Position numbers and translations under genes: made by a program. A DNA stretch of 13,964 nt from Fidelibacterota bacterium (GTDB lineage: Bacteria; Fidelibacterota; Fidelibacteria; Fidelibacterales; Fidelibacteraceae), in NCBI GenBank assembly GCA_030620575.1, contig JAUXEL010000032.1, forward strand, positions 1 through 13,964, given 5' to 3'. Below, one piece after another: positions 1 to 7,800 of this stretch. Position 1 is the first letter of the stretch; every line of letters begins with the position of its first letter. Below the pieces are notes generated by a model. It was given only the letters and a program-made list of their open reading frames with translations, was not told where the DNA came from and ran no database searches.

Positions 1-831
1 AAAAAACTTTCCCGGCGTAATAATATAAAATGGGTAGCTGACCTGCGGGATCCGTGGTCGCAAATTTATTATTACAAAAACAATCGCTCCGGCATTGCAG
101 CCGGGATTGATGCATCCCTGGAAAGAAAAACCCTTGCTTCTGCAGATGTGGTAACAACAGTAAGTAAACATTTCGAGGAATTGATCATATCTGAAAAAAG
201 AAAAACGATCATTATTCCGAATGGATTTGATGAATCGGATTTTTATGAAAGCAATCTTCCGGAAACAAAGAATGAACGATTTACTATTGCCTATGTTGGG
301 GGACTGAATGAAAACCGCTTTTACCCCTTGTTTTTTCAGGGATTGAAAAATTTCGTTTTACAGAATAACATCAAAAAAGAAAAAATCCTACTCATTTTAG
401 CCGGACAAATTCAGACAGAGTATCTGGAAAAAATACACAATATACTGGAAAATTCTGTTCCGGTAGATTATAAAGGATATGTAACACATCCTGAAGCGAT
501 TCAGATTATGTCACGTTCGGACTTATTGGTTCTTTTTATGGAAAAAGCAAGTAATTACAGCGGGCATATTCCGGGCAAAGTTTTTGAATACCTTATCACT
601 GGAAACTATATTTTAGGCATTGGCAGTAAAAACAGCGATGTTGAAAAAATATTAAGTGAAAGAAACGGCGGTATTATTTTGGATCAAAAAGATGATGTTT
701 CAGGCACATTTTTTAAATTGTACAATACATGGAAGTCCGGAAACTTATCAGGGGCAGACCCCCGGACGCTTAAAGAATATTCAAGAAAGAATTTGACCAA
801 ACAATTATCCGAATTATTTGACAGCTTATGA
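1..831 (+). CDS. GT4-like glycosyltransferase, 5' end outside the window
   Basis: Frame 1 is open from the first base, so the gene enters from outside the window. The visible 276 residues are roughly the last two thirds of a GT-B fold enzyme. Near the left edge is W-V-A-D-L-R-D-P-W (residues 11-19 of the visible part), a common signature in the acceptor domain of GT4 enzymes of polysaccharide synthesis. It is followed by the linker A-D-V-V-T-T-V-S (residues 48-55) and I-P-N-G-F-D at the start of the donor domain. The C-terminal half carries G-K-V-F-E-Y-L, the usual donor-binding region with its conserved Glu. Family knowledge: such enzymes move a sugar from a nucleotide donor to a lipid-linked or growing glycan at the inner face of the membrane. 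Sugar and linkage cannot be told from sequence. The stop overlaps the start of the epimerase gene (ATGA), so the two are probably translationally coupled. A GTG at 148 is internal and is not the start. Confidence 0.88.
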   Translation, partial: KKLSRRNNIKWVADLRDPWSQIYYYKNNRSGIAAGIDASLERKTLASADVVTTVSKHFEELIISEKRKTIIIPNGFDESDFYESNLPETKNERFTIAYVGGLNENRFYPLFFQGLKNFVLQNNIKKEKILLILAGQIQTEYLEKIHNILENSVPVDYKGYVTHPEAIQIMSRSDLLVLFMEKASNYSGHIPGKVFEYLITGNYILGIGSKNSDVEKILSERNGGIILDQKDDVSGTFFKLYNTWKSGNLSGADPRTLKEYSRKNLTKQLSELFDSL

Positions 832-1832
832 AAAAATTAAAACAAATACATTTCATGTCAGACAAATTAATAAGGGACCTTAAATCCCCAAGACCGCGCT
901 ATCCGATTGCCGAAAATCTGCATTCCGGAAATCTTGGTGAATATTATTTTGTTTTTGATGAAGACAGAGTCGCAAGCGGGGCAGATCAACCGCTGATCAA
1001 AAAAATTGATAAAAACGGAATTCCCATCAACAGAACCTATGTTGATGTAAAAAACCAGGAATATGTTTACTTCCCCATATCTATCGGGCAAATGGGACTG
1101 GCGATTTTTCACACCTATTTAAAAACAAAAAATGAAAAGGATAAAAAGCGCTTCTTAAAATTCCCTGAATGGTTTGCTGATGAAAAAAATTATCACATAG
1201 ATGATAAATTAGGCATACGCTGGTTAACCGACGTACCGCTTCCTCAATATAAAAATAAGGGACTTTGGCAATCCGCTTTTTCTCAAAGCCGCGGAATTTC
1301 GATATTAGTAAGGGGATATCAACTAACAGGTAATCACGAATGGTCCCGGAAAGCGCGGCTGGCAATGAAAAGTTTCAAAGTCCCGGTAGCGGAGGGGGGC
1401 GTGACATCATTTACAAGTAACGGACCTTTTTATGAAGAATATACCGCTGAGAAACCAACACTCGTTTTAAATGGTAAAATTTTTGCCCTGTGCGGCATAT
1501 ATGACTATCTCCGGGTTTTCCCGGATGATAAAATGGCAAAAACTATTTTTGATGACGGGATAAGAACACTTGAAAACATATTGCCGGAATATGATCTCGG
1601 CTACTGGTCGCGTTATAATTTATGTCGCGCCGAATGGTATCCTTCTATTGATCCCGCCACTATTGGATACCAGCGCTTGCATGTTACACAGTTAAATATG
1701 CTATATCAATTGACCGGCAAGGGAATTTTCAAAAAATATGCCGAAATATTCAGCAAACAGGATACATTACCCAACGTACTTAAAATGTACATTGAAAAAT
1801 ATAAAGCCCTTAAAAAAATCGGAAGATTATAG
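828..1832 (+). CDS. D-glucuronyl C5-epimerase family protein
   Basis: A 334-residue protein without signal peptide or membrane segment. It resembles the catalytic C-terminal region of heparosan/heparan glucuronyl C5-epimerases, which invert C5 of D-glucuronate to give L-iduronate within a polymer. Visible family motifs in order are G-L-W-Q-S-A-F-S-Q-S-R-G (145-156), F-Y-E-E-Y (201-205), V-L-N-G-K-I-F-A-L (213-221), Y-D-L-G-Y-W-S-R-Y (255-263) and Y-Q-R-L-H-V-T-Q-L (281-289). These cover the alpha/alpha-barrel core with its tyrosine-rich active-site cleft. The gene starts at an ATG overlapping the TGA of the glycosyltransferase gene, so both probably serve one capsule or exopolysaccharide pathway. 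Lacking an export signal, it would act in the cytoplasm, perhaps on lipid-linked repeats (inference). Family assignment is firm; the exact substrate is not. Confidence 0.87.
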   Translation: MKKLKQIHFMSDKLIRDLKSPRPRYPIAENLHSGNLGEYYFVFDEDRVASGADQPLIKKIDKNGIPINRTYVDVKNQEYVYFPISIGQMGLAIFHTYLKTKNEKDKKRFLKFPEWFADEKNYHIDDKLGIRWLTDVPLPQYKNKGLWQSAFSQSRGISILVRGYQLTGNHEWSRKARLAMKSFKVPVAEGGVTSFTSNGPFYEEYTAEKPTLVLNGKIFALCGIYDYLRVFPDDKMAKTIFDDGIRTLENILPEYDLGYWSRYNLCRAEWYPSIDPATIGYQRLHVTQLNMLYQLTGKGIFKKYAEIFSKQDTLPNVLKMYIEKYKALKKIGRL

Positions 1833-1844
1833 GTTTTAAAAACC

Positions 1845-1864
1845 AGATCGCATAATCGCGATCT
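1845..1864 (+). terminator. Possible terminator hairpin after the polysaccharide operon
   Basis: AGATCGC (1845-1851) and GCGATCT (1858-1864) form a perfect 7-bp stem with a 6-nt loop, starting 12 nt after the epimerase stop. The following bases are AT-rich (CATAATTATTT) but have no clean T-run, so a Rho-independent terminator is only plausible. Confidence 0.4.
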
Positions 1865-1917
1865 CATAATTATTTCAGATGTATTATACAAAAAGCAATA
1901 CAAAACAAAACCATCAA

Positions 1918-1961
1918 ATTTTTGGCTTAATGGCAATTTCTGAGGCTATTTAGCCAAAAAT
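1918..1961. repeat. 10-bp inverted repeat with 24-nt loop
   Basis: ATTTTTGGCT (1918-1927) is matched by its exact reverse complement AGCCAAAAAT (1952-1961). It lies in the gap after the polysaccharide operon. It may form a stem-loop in RNA or be a backup terminator. The long loop and missing T-run make the function uncertain. Confidence 0.4.
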
Positions 1962-1998
1962 GATCAGTTAATTTGATTTTCATTTCATTTTTTATCCC

Positions 1999-2012
1999 GG
2001 GGTTAAAACCCC
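1999..2012. repeat. Short GC-rich hairpin GGGGTT/AACCCC
   Basis: A small perfect palindrome in an otherwise AT-rich gap, about 20 bp before the first REP-like element. It lacks the CTATTCA tail of the REP-like pair and may be a terminator stem or an unrelated palindrome. Confidence 0.35.
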
Positions 2013-2032
2013 AATATTTGTTTAATGAATTG

Positions 2033-2061
2033 AACCACGGCTTAAAAGCCGTGGCTATTCA
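2033..2061 (+). repeat. REP-like palindromic element, copy 1
   Basis: A 29-bp unit made of AACC, an 8-bp stem CCACGGCT/AGCCGTGG around a TAAA loop, and a tail CTATTCA. It matches the copy on the other strand at 2219-2247 in 24 of 29 positions. One stem pair differs by a compensatory change (A:T here, C:G there). This is the architecture expected of REP-type intergenic palindromes, which in other bacteria are moved by IS200/IS605-like REP-associated transposases. No such transposase lies in this window. Confidence 0.65.
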
Positions 2062-2089
2062 ACCGTGGCTATTCAGCCGTGGCAACTCA
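2049..2089 (+). repeat. 14-bp tandem repeat CCGTGGCTATTCA(A/G), three copies
   Basis: The right half of REP-like copy 1 is repeated head to tail. Copies begin at 2049 and 2063 (13 of 14 bases identical), and a third at 2077 is degenerate (CCGTGGCAACTCA). Two weaker look-alikes follow at 2095-2107 (CTGTGATTATTCA) and 2127-2139 (CTGTAACTATTTA), suggesting a decaying array. No coding potential. Confidence 0.6.
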
Positions 2090-2218
2090 AAAGGCTGTGA
2101 TTATTCAAAAAACTATGATCATCTATCTGTAACTATTTAATGAACAGCTACAGCCTGTTCCAAACTTGATTCGGGATGATTTAGTTCGAGAGATTGGAGA
2201 AGATGAAGAAAATATTTA

Positions 2219-2247
2219 TGAATAGCCCCGTCTTTCAAGGCGGGGTT
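2219..2247 (-). repeat. REP-like palindromic element, copy 2 (inverted)
   Basis: Read on the minus strand this is AACC, a stem-loop with outer stem CCCCG/CGGGG, then the tail CTATTCA. It has the same length and layout as copy 1. The inner stem has one C:A mismatch on this strand (a T:G wobble on the other). The two copies face each other across 157 bp, like the paired REPs of a REPIN, though with an unusually long spacer. Confidence 0.62.
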
Positions 2248-2556
2248 GAGAAATTCAAAAAGAGATGGGGTTTCCCCCGATTAATTCGGGGCCAGATAAA
2301 ATTTTGTGTTTTATTGCACCCATATTTTGGACATCTTTTTTGTCATCTTTTTATTTAGAAAATAAGAAATCCTATTTATTTCCCTAAAATTCAGTTGATT
2401 ATAGCGTTTTTAGCCTCATTTTTTTACCATTAGACCAAAAAATTCAATTAAATTACATAACAGAAAATCCTAATAGCTATCACTTGATAAAAGAAGTACG
2501 GGATTTTTTGACCCCTCTTTGCCTTCAGCTTCGAAGGGCAAAATTGATATCTTTTC
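2248..2556. other. Gene-free stretch between repeats and pspC promoter
   Basis: About 300 AT-rich bases with no convincing reading frame and no recognised RNA gene. The only clear structure is a hairpin CCCCGA/TCGGGG with a TTAAT loop at 2275-2291. The rest looks like neutral intergenic DNA. Confidence 0.5.
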
Positions 2557-2603
2557 TTGACAATTTTCAATATCTTGACTTAATGAACAATTTATCGTAT
2601 TTT
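2557..2603 (+). promoter_or_regulatory. Predicted promoter(s) of the PspC gene
   Basis: Two overlapping sigma-70-like candidates sit just upstream of the gene. One is TTGACT (2575-2580) with TATTTT (2598-2603) at 17 bp. The other is a perfect TTGACA (2557-2562) with a poor -10 (TTAATG or TAATGA, 2580-2586) at 17-18 bp. The first would give a leader of under 20 nt carrying the ribosome binding site. Confidence 0.45.
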
Positions 2604-2617
2604 TCATTGTTAATTAC

Positions 2618-2621
2618 GAGG
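2618..2621 (+). promoter_or_regulatory. Ribosome binding site of the PspC gene
   Basis: GAGG five bases before the ATG at 2627. It supports this start and shows that at least some genes here use Shine-Dalgarno initiation. Confidence 0.6.
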
Positions 2622-2626
2622 AAAAT

Positions 2627-2830
2627 ATGACAAAAAAGAAACTTTATCGTTCTATTGATAATGCAATGGTTGGAGGGGTAATGGCAGGTATTGCCGATTA
2701 TCTTAACATAGATGTAACCCTTGTCCGTGTTTTGTATGTATCTATTTTCATTTTCTCAGCTGTCTTTCCCGGGATTCTGGTCTATCTGATCTGCTGGGCT
2801 ATTGTCCCCAGTAAAAATATCTTTAATTAA
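2627..2830 (+). CDS. PspC-domain small membrane protein
   Basis: A 67-residue protein that is essentially one PspC domain. The N-terminal K-L-Y-R-S-I-D-N and G-G-V-M-A-G-I-A-D-Y-L (16-26) are followed by I-D-V-T-L-V-R-V-L-Y and a hydrophobic segment at about 35-61 that should cross the inner membrane. Family knowledge: PspC is a membrane component of the phage-shock envelope-stress response in proteobacteria. Stand-alone short PspC proteins are common in other phyla, and their exact role is often unknown. No pspA or other psp gene is next to it. It has its own promoter-like sequence and a good RBS. Its TAA overlaps the stop of the convergent comF-like gene within the shared bases TTAA. Confidence 0.85.
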   Translation: MTKKKLYRSIDNAMVGGVMAGIADYLNIDVTLVRVLYVSIFIFSAVFPGILVYLICWAIVPSKNIFN

Positions 2831-3530
2831 TCTTTTCGTGGAGTGGCAATAACTAAAATACTCACGGTTTTAGCGCCCGCACGCTTTAGAATTCGTGCCG
2901 CCTCCATTGTTGTCGCGCCGGTAGTAAATACATCATCAATAATACATACCCGTTCCGGAATATACGCTTTTTTGCGCAAGCTGAATGCATTGCGAATATT
3001 TTCCTGTCGTTGCTTTTTGTTGAGTTGGGTCTGAGTCTGCGTATTTCTGCAACGCTTTAAGACTCGCTTCATTACCGGAATTCCCCACACGGATGCCAAG
3101 CCGCGGGCGATGTGAAATGATTGATTATAGGTTCGTTCCCGCTGACGGAAGAGAACAAAGGCACCGGAATTAATACGTCACATTCAGTAAATCGGGTAAA
3201 TTGATAATGCTCTCCCAGGCAACGACCCAAAAATTCTCCAATAAACGGCATATCCTGATACTTTAATTGGTGTAGCAGTTTCTGGATATTTTCATCAAAA
3301 TAAAACATAGCAGATACATGATCTGCCGGGCGGTCCGTATGATATGCAACAGAATCGGGGCATTTGTCAAATACCGCACATTCCCGATAACACGCTTCAC
3401 ATAAATACGGGGTTTTGTCGGACAGCTTGCCGCAAATACAGCATTGCGACGGGAAGAACCAATCTATAATTGAAGAAAATCCTTTAGTAATCCTTTGCCC
3501 CGGCCTGGATAACAGCCCGCCAGTTTGCAT
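2827..3530 (-). pseudogene. ComF-family phosphoribosyltransferase-like gene, frameshifted
   Basis: Two minus-strand frames together encode one complete ComF-like protein of about 234 residues. The first frame (ATG at 3530) gives a zinc-ribbon, C30-x2-C33 and C44-x2-C47, then C-D-V-L-I-P-V-P-L (117-125). After F-S-S the family signature is lost in this frame but continues in the next one as R-Q-R-E-R-T-Y-N-Q-S. That frame ends with the PRPP-binding loop V-C-I-I-D-D-V-F-T-T-G-A-T. The break lies near 3147-3152, and one extra base in TTCTCTTCC would restore the frame. The start overlaps the 3' end of the GWxTD gene by 47 nt and has a purine-rich RBS (GGAGGGGGA). ComF is needed for DNA uptake in naturally competent bacteria; many homologues are uncharacterised. 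It may be a true pseudogene or a one-base sequence error. Confidence 0.82.
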
Positions 3531-4812
3531 TGTACACTTCCCCCTCCATATTACTATGTATCAATTCAAAATACCCTCGTCCCTTGGTATCACAAAAAAC
3601 AAATTTAACTTCACCCCGCATGCCCTCATAAAGCCAAATTTCGTAATTTTTCGTTCCTCCACCAATTTCGGAACGCTGCACTTCCGTAGGATAACCATAT
3701 TTCAGTAAGACCCGGCCGCGATCGCTTTTTACACCATCCTTAAAATGCGAATAATGCTGGTTGGCATAACGCACCCGTTCCATCATTTCAAAATAATATT
3801 CATTTATTGCCGTACTCATATCCGTATCACGTTTTTTCCAAAATTGGATAAAAACCTGTTGTTTTCCCTCCAAATGACTGTTTCGATAGCTATTAATTTC
3901 CTTCTGCGTCATTAATGGCTTAAAAATAGAAAACATCGAGTCCAGTTTCCCTATATTCAGGAGAGCATATTCTTCATACATAAATGCATCAAGATCAGTA
4001 TCCTGTATTAAGTAAATACGTTTTCTGGCAGTTACCTCCTGACCGGAAAATTCATCGTGAATGCTGACATGGTAATCATAGATACCCGATTCAAGGTTGC
4101 GGACATCCATATAATCAATGACAATATCGAACATACCGGGCGCAACGGTTTCTACGGCGTCATTTTCAATGATGATTTTATCATTTAAATTTCGGATACT
4201 GCTTTTACAGGTATATTTCCCGCCTGCATGAAGCTGGTAGACTTCAAAATATGTATAAAAAATGCCGTTTTGTTCATCAAACTCCGGATTGGCAAGAGGA
4301 ACAATATCGTACATCCCCAATTTTGTAAATTTATTTTTTTGCTGGGTTCTCCCGACATAAGAAGCAACTTCAATGTCACTTACCTCAAGCCGTGAAACAT
4401 CAAATGTTCTTACCTCGAGATCCATTGAATGTTCCGACGTATTTCCGGAATAAAAATCCCTTACGGTAGTGTTTAAAACGTATGGTCCGGGAGATAAATG
4501 CAATGATACCAGTTCGGGAATAAAATCATTTATTGAAATTGTATCTCCGGGGTTACAGACATCCTCAACGGCAAGGGTTTGCGAAAACACCCGCTGTTCT
4601 TCCTGGTAAATATTAACGGCAACAAGAAATTTCCCCTGTAATTTATCACCTGATTTCTGCCACTTCATTGCCTGACGCGGAAACATAAAATACAGTTCTA
4701 TAAAGGGTGTCTCCTGGTCATAGAAAGATGCATAATCCGTATAAAACCGAAAATCGTTTGCTTGCAGCAGACTTATTATTGCAAATACATATATGAGAAT
4801 TATTTTTTTCAT
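3484..4812 (-). CDS. GWxTD-family exported protein
   Basis: A 442-residue protein with a signal peptide, M-K-K then a hydrophobic stretch (4-18), so probably periplasmic or envelope-associated. The middle (about 35-270) looks like beta-rich, Ig-like segments. The C-terminal 150 residues match the GWxTD domain: F-I-Q-F-W-K-K-R-D (321-329), the name motif in a divergent form G-V-K-S-D at 360-364 followed by R-G-R-V, then K-Y-G-Y-P-T-E and Y-E-I-W-L-Y. The start at 4812 is chosen because it begins the signal peptide, 10 nt after the smc stop. An upstream ATG at 4923 would add 37 residues lying inside smc. Family knowledge: GWxTD proteins occur mostly in the FCB group and related phyla and have no established function. 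It follows smc closely and probably shares its transcript. Confidence 0.85.
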   Translation of the reverse strand: MKKIILIYVFAIISLLQANDFRFYTDYASFYDQETPFIELYFMFPRQAMKWQKSGDKLQGKFLVAVNIYQEEQRVFSQTLAVEDVCNPGDTISINDFIPELVSLHLSPGPYVLNTTVRDFYSGNTSEHSMDLEVRTFDVSRLEVSDIEVASYVGRTQQKNKFTKLGMYDIVPLANPEFDEQNGIFYTYFEVYQLHAGGKYTCKSSIRNLNDKIIIENDAVETVAPGMFDIVIDYMDVRNLESGIYDYHVSIHDEFSGQEVTARKRIYLIQDTDLDAFMYEEYALLNIGKLDSMFSIFKPLMTQKEINSYRNSHLEGKQQVFIQFWKKRDTDMSTAINEYYFEMMERVRYANQHYSHFKDGVKSDRGRVLLKYGYPTEVQRSEIGGGTKNYEIWLYEGMRGEVKFVFCDTKGRGYFELIHSNMEGEVYNANWRAVIQAGAKDY

Positions 4813-4822
4813 TTTTATTTTT

Positions 4823-7800
4823 CTACTTAATATTTTCAAGTTCGTTATCTTTAAATTTAACCGAAACAATACTGGAAACTCCTTCTTCCTGCATGGTAAT
4901 TCCATAGAGGTAATCACAGGCATGCATCGTCAGTTTATTATGTGTTACGGTAATAAATTGTGTCTTATCGGAAAAATGTTTTACGGCCTTGGTAAATCGT
5001 TTTATATTGGTATCGTCAAGCGGGGCATCGATCTCATCCAGGATACAATAGGGAGAAGGTTTTACGAGATAGATAGCAAATAGCAGCGCAATTGCAGTAA
5101 GTGCTTTTTCGCCACCGGATAATGCGCGCAGGGACTTCATCTGTGGTCCCTTGGGTCTGGAAAATATTTCCACATCAGCTTCGAGAGGATCCGATGAACC
5201 TTCCAATCGAAGATCACATGCACCTTGCTCAAAGAAAAGTTTATAGGTTACTTTATAATTTTCCCGAATTTGTGTAAAAACTTCCGTGAACTGCCGGCGT
5301 GCTTCGGTATCTAATTTATCGATGGTTTCGGTAATGCTTACTTCTGCGCCCACTAAATCCGCACGTTGTTCTTTTAAAAATTCAAAGCGTGTGGACTGCT
5401 CGTTGTATTCCTCACGAACAGCCATATTAATTGGACCGATAAGTTCAATGCGATGTGTCAATTTTTGAACTTTTTCTTCCATTTCTTTCATGTCCATATC
5501 CATGGGCTCGTAGGGACGTTTCAGAATATTAATATGATAGCGGTCAAACATCCGTTCTTTCAACTGATTTTGGTGCATATGCAGATCGTTGACCCGGATT
5601 TCCAGATCACGGAGGGTTTCAAAAACATCTTCACGGCTGCGGTGACGTTGCGTAATGGTTTCTTCCACCTGATAGATCTGACTGCGTTTTGTATTTAGTA
5701 TTTTATAGACATCATCCCGTTTTTTACGTTCTTCTTCGCGTTCGGATTTCAGGGTATCCAGAATTTCCTGCAGGGAATCCATGGTTGCTTTACCTTCAGT
5801 AATAAGCACTTCAAGATCCACTGCTTGCTTATTTATTTCTTCAAGACGTTTATTTAACTCATCGATAGTCGCACAGGCATTATTATATTGAAAACGGATA
5901 TTATCTTTTTCTTTTTCACGTGCGATCAGCGTTACCCGCATATCCTGCACCTGATTGTTCAGGGTATCACGTTTATTCATAATTTTATCGTATTCAAAAC
6001 GGAAACGATCCAGATCGGATTTTGCCTTTTCTTCTTCCGTTTTAGCAGTCTGTATATCGTCGTCGCAGGCATTTATCTGCCTGTCAATATCCAAAATGCG
6101 TTTTGCATAATCCTGAACTTTTTTATCTATTTCATCTATACTGTCATTCTGATGCTCCACTGCATAACTGAGAGCACTCATCTTTTTCTCTAATTCCAGG
6201 TGTTCCTGCTGCCGGGTTTTAGATTGGCGGGAATATTCACCGATTTCTTTAATGCAGGATTGCCTTTCTTTCTCTAATTTTTCCAACCCGGATCTGCTTT
6301 CATCCAAGACTTTTTTGAGATGTTCCGCCACTGTATCAAGTTCTTTGATCTTGTCCTGTCGCCCGATCACCTGGGAATGCTGCTTTGATTGCTTTCCACC
6401 TTTAATCATGGCACGCTGGTCCATATAATCGCCATCCGGGGTGACATAACGAAAGCGGCTGTCCTTCAGAGCATCTTCCGATAGATCCTTGAGAGATCTT
6501 ACAATAATGACATTCCCTAAAAAATAATCAATTAACAGCTGATTTTTTGTGTCAGCGCTCACAACATCCATTGCATGTGCAATGATATTGGCATCCTTGA
6601 AAGGAATTTTTATCGGAGGTTTACTTCTTTTGCGCATTACATCCATGGGAGCAATGCTAACGCGTCCGCGCTGGGACTGCTTTAAAGCATCAATAACATC
6701 CATCGCATCGGATTTACTGTCTGCTACCAGATATTTCGCCACATTTCCAAGCGCAATTTCAATTGCGGTGGTATGGGATCTTTCTACGGTAATTAGATCA
6801 GCTACCGTACCGCGGATGCCGGGATGTTTTAAGGTCTTCATCACATATTTCACACCCGGATTGTAGCCTTCCAGCGTTTCAACCAGATCCTGATAAAAGG
6901 ACGCTTCATTCCGGTTCCGCTCATAAGCTGTCTGCTGATGAATAATATCCTGATTAATGTCGTGAATATTGCTATCGAGATGGCGGCGATTTTGTTCTGC
7001 TTTTTCAACACCTTTATTGATATCAGAAAGCAATTTTTCCGTTTTTGTCAATTCTTTTTTCAGAGATCCGGTCTGATCTTTCTGTGTACCCGAACGTAAA
7101 ACAAGTTCTTCTCGCCGTTGCATGTCCTCATTCTGCAGATGAATCAATTGCTTTCGCTGGTCGCGCAAACGTAAAATTTGTTGCTGGATATCGGCAAGCC
7201 GGTATTGTCTTTCACGTACATCCTGACGCAAATCGTCCAGTTTTGTTGACGCGTTCTGATATATGCCATTGATCTCATCAAATTCTGTACGCGCAGCATC
7301 AAGTGTTTTGCGCATTTGTATTAATTCGGGATCGTCTTCACCCAATTGAGAGGAAAAAGTTTCTTTTAATTCTGTACTGGTCAGGAGGCGTGACTGTGCC
7401 TGTTCCTTTTCCTTAAGGAGACGCTCCTTATTTCGGTGCGCATTGGTAATTTTCTCCTGCCAGACCAAACGTTTCGATGATTCGGTATTTATATTTTCAT
7501 TTACTTTCTGCAACACATCATTGATATCCTGCATCTCTTTCTCAATTTCAACCAGATTTTTTTTATAGCTGTCCAGCATAGCTTCTTCAATGCTTAGCTG
7601 TTTTCCGCTTTCTTCATTTTGAAGTTCGTTACTTGAAAGCTGTTTTTCCAGCGGAACAACTTTATCTTCATATTCATACCATTTGGCTTGAGAAAGGGTA
7701 ATATCGAGTTTTTTTAATTCCTCGGCATAATCTTCATAACGTTCATAGCGACCCAGCTGGCGTTTCAAGCTGCGGACTTTGCTTTCAATTTCAAAAATAA

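Noticed and set aside
2275..2291. Hairpin CCCCGA/TCGGGG as a terminator or third REP-like element
   Set aside because: It lacks the AACC and CTATTCA ends of the REP-like pair, is not followed by a T-run and has no gene just upstream.
1833..2626. Hidden riboswitch, tRNA or other known RNA
   Set aside because: No tRNA-like arms, no conserved riboswitch core and no adjacent gene of a riboswitch-controlled pathway were seen by eye. A covariance-model search would be needed to be sure.
4813..4923. Longer N-terminus for the GWxTD protein starting at 4923
   Set aside because: The extra 37 residues lie inside smc and would bury the signal peptide. The ATG at 4812 begins a normal signal peptide.
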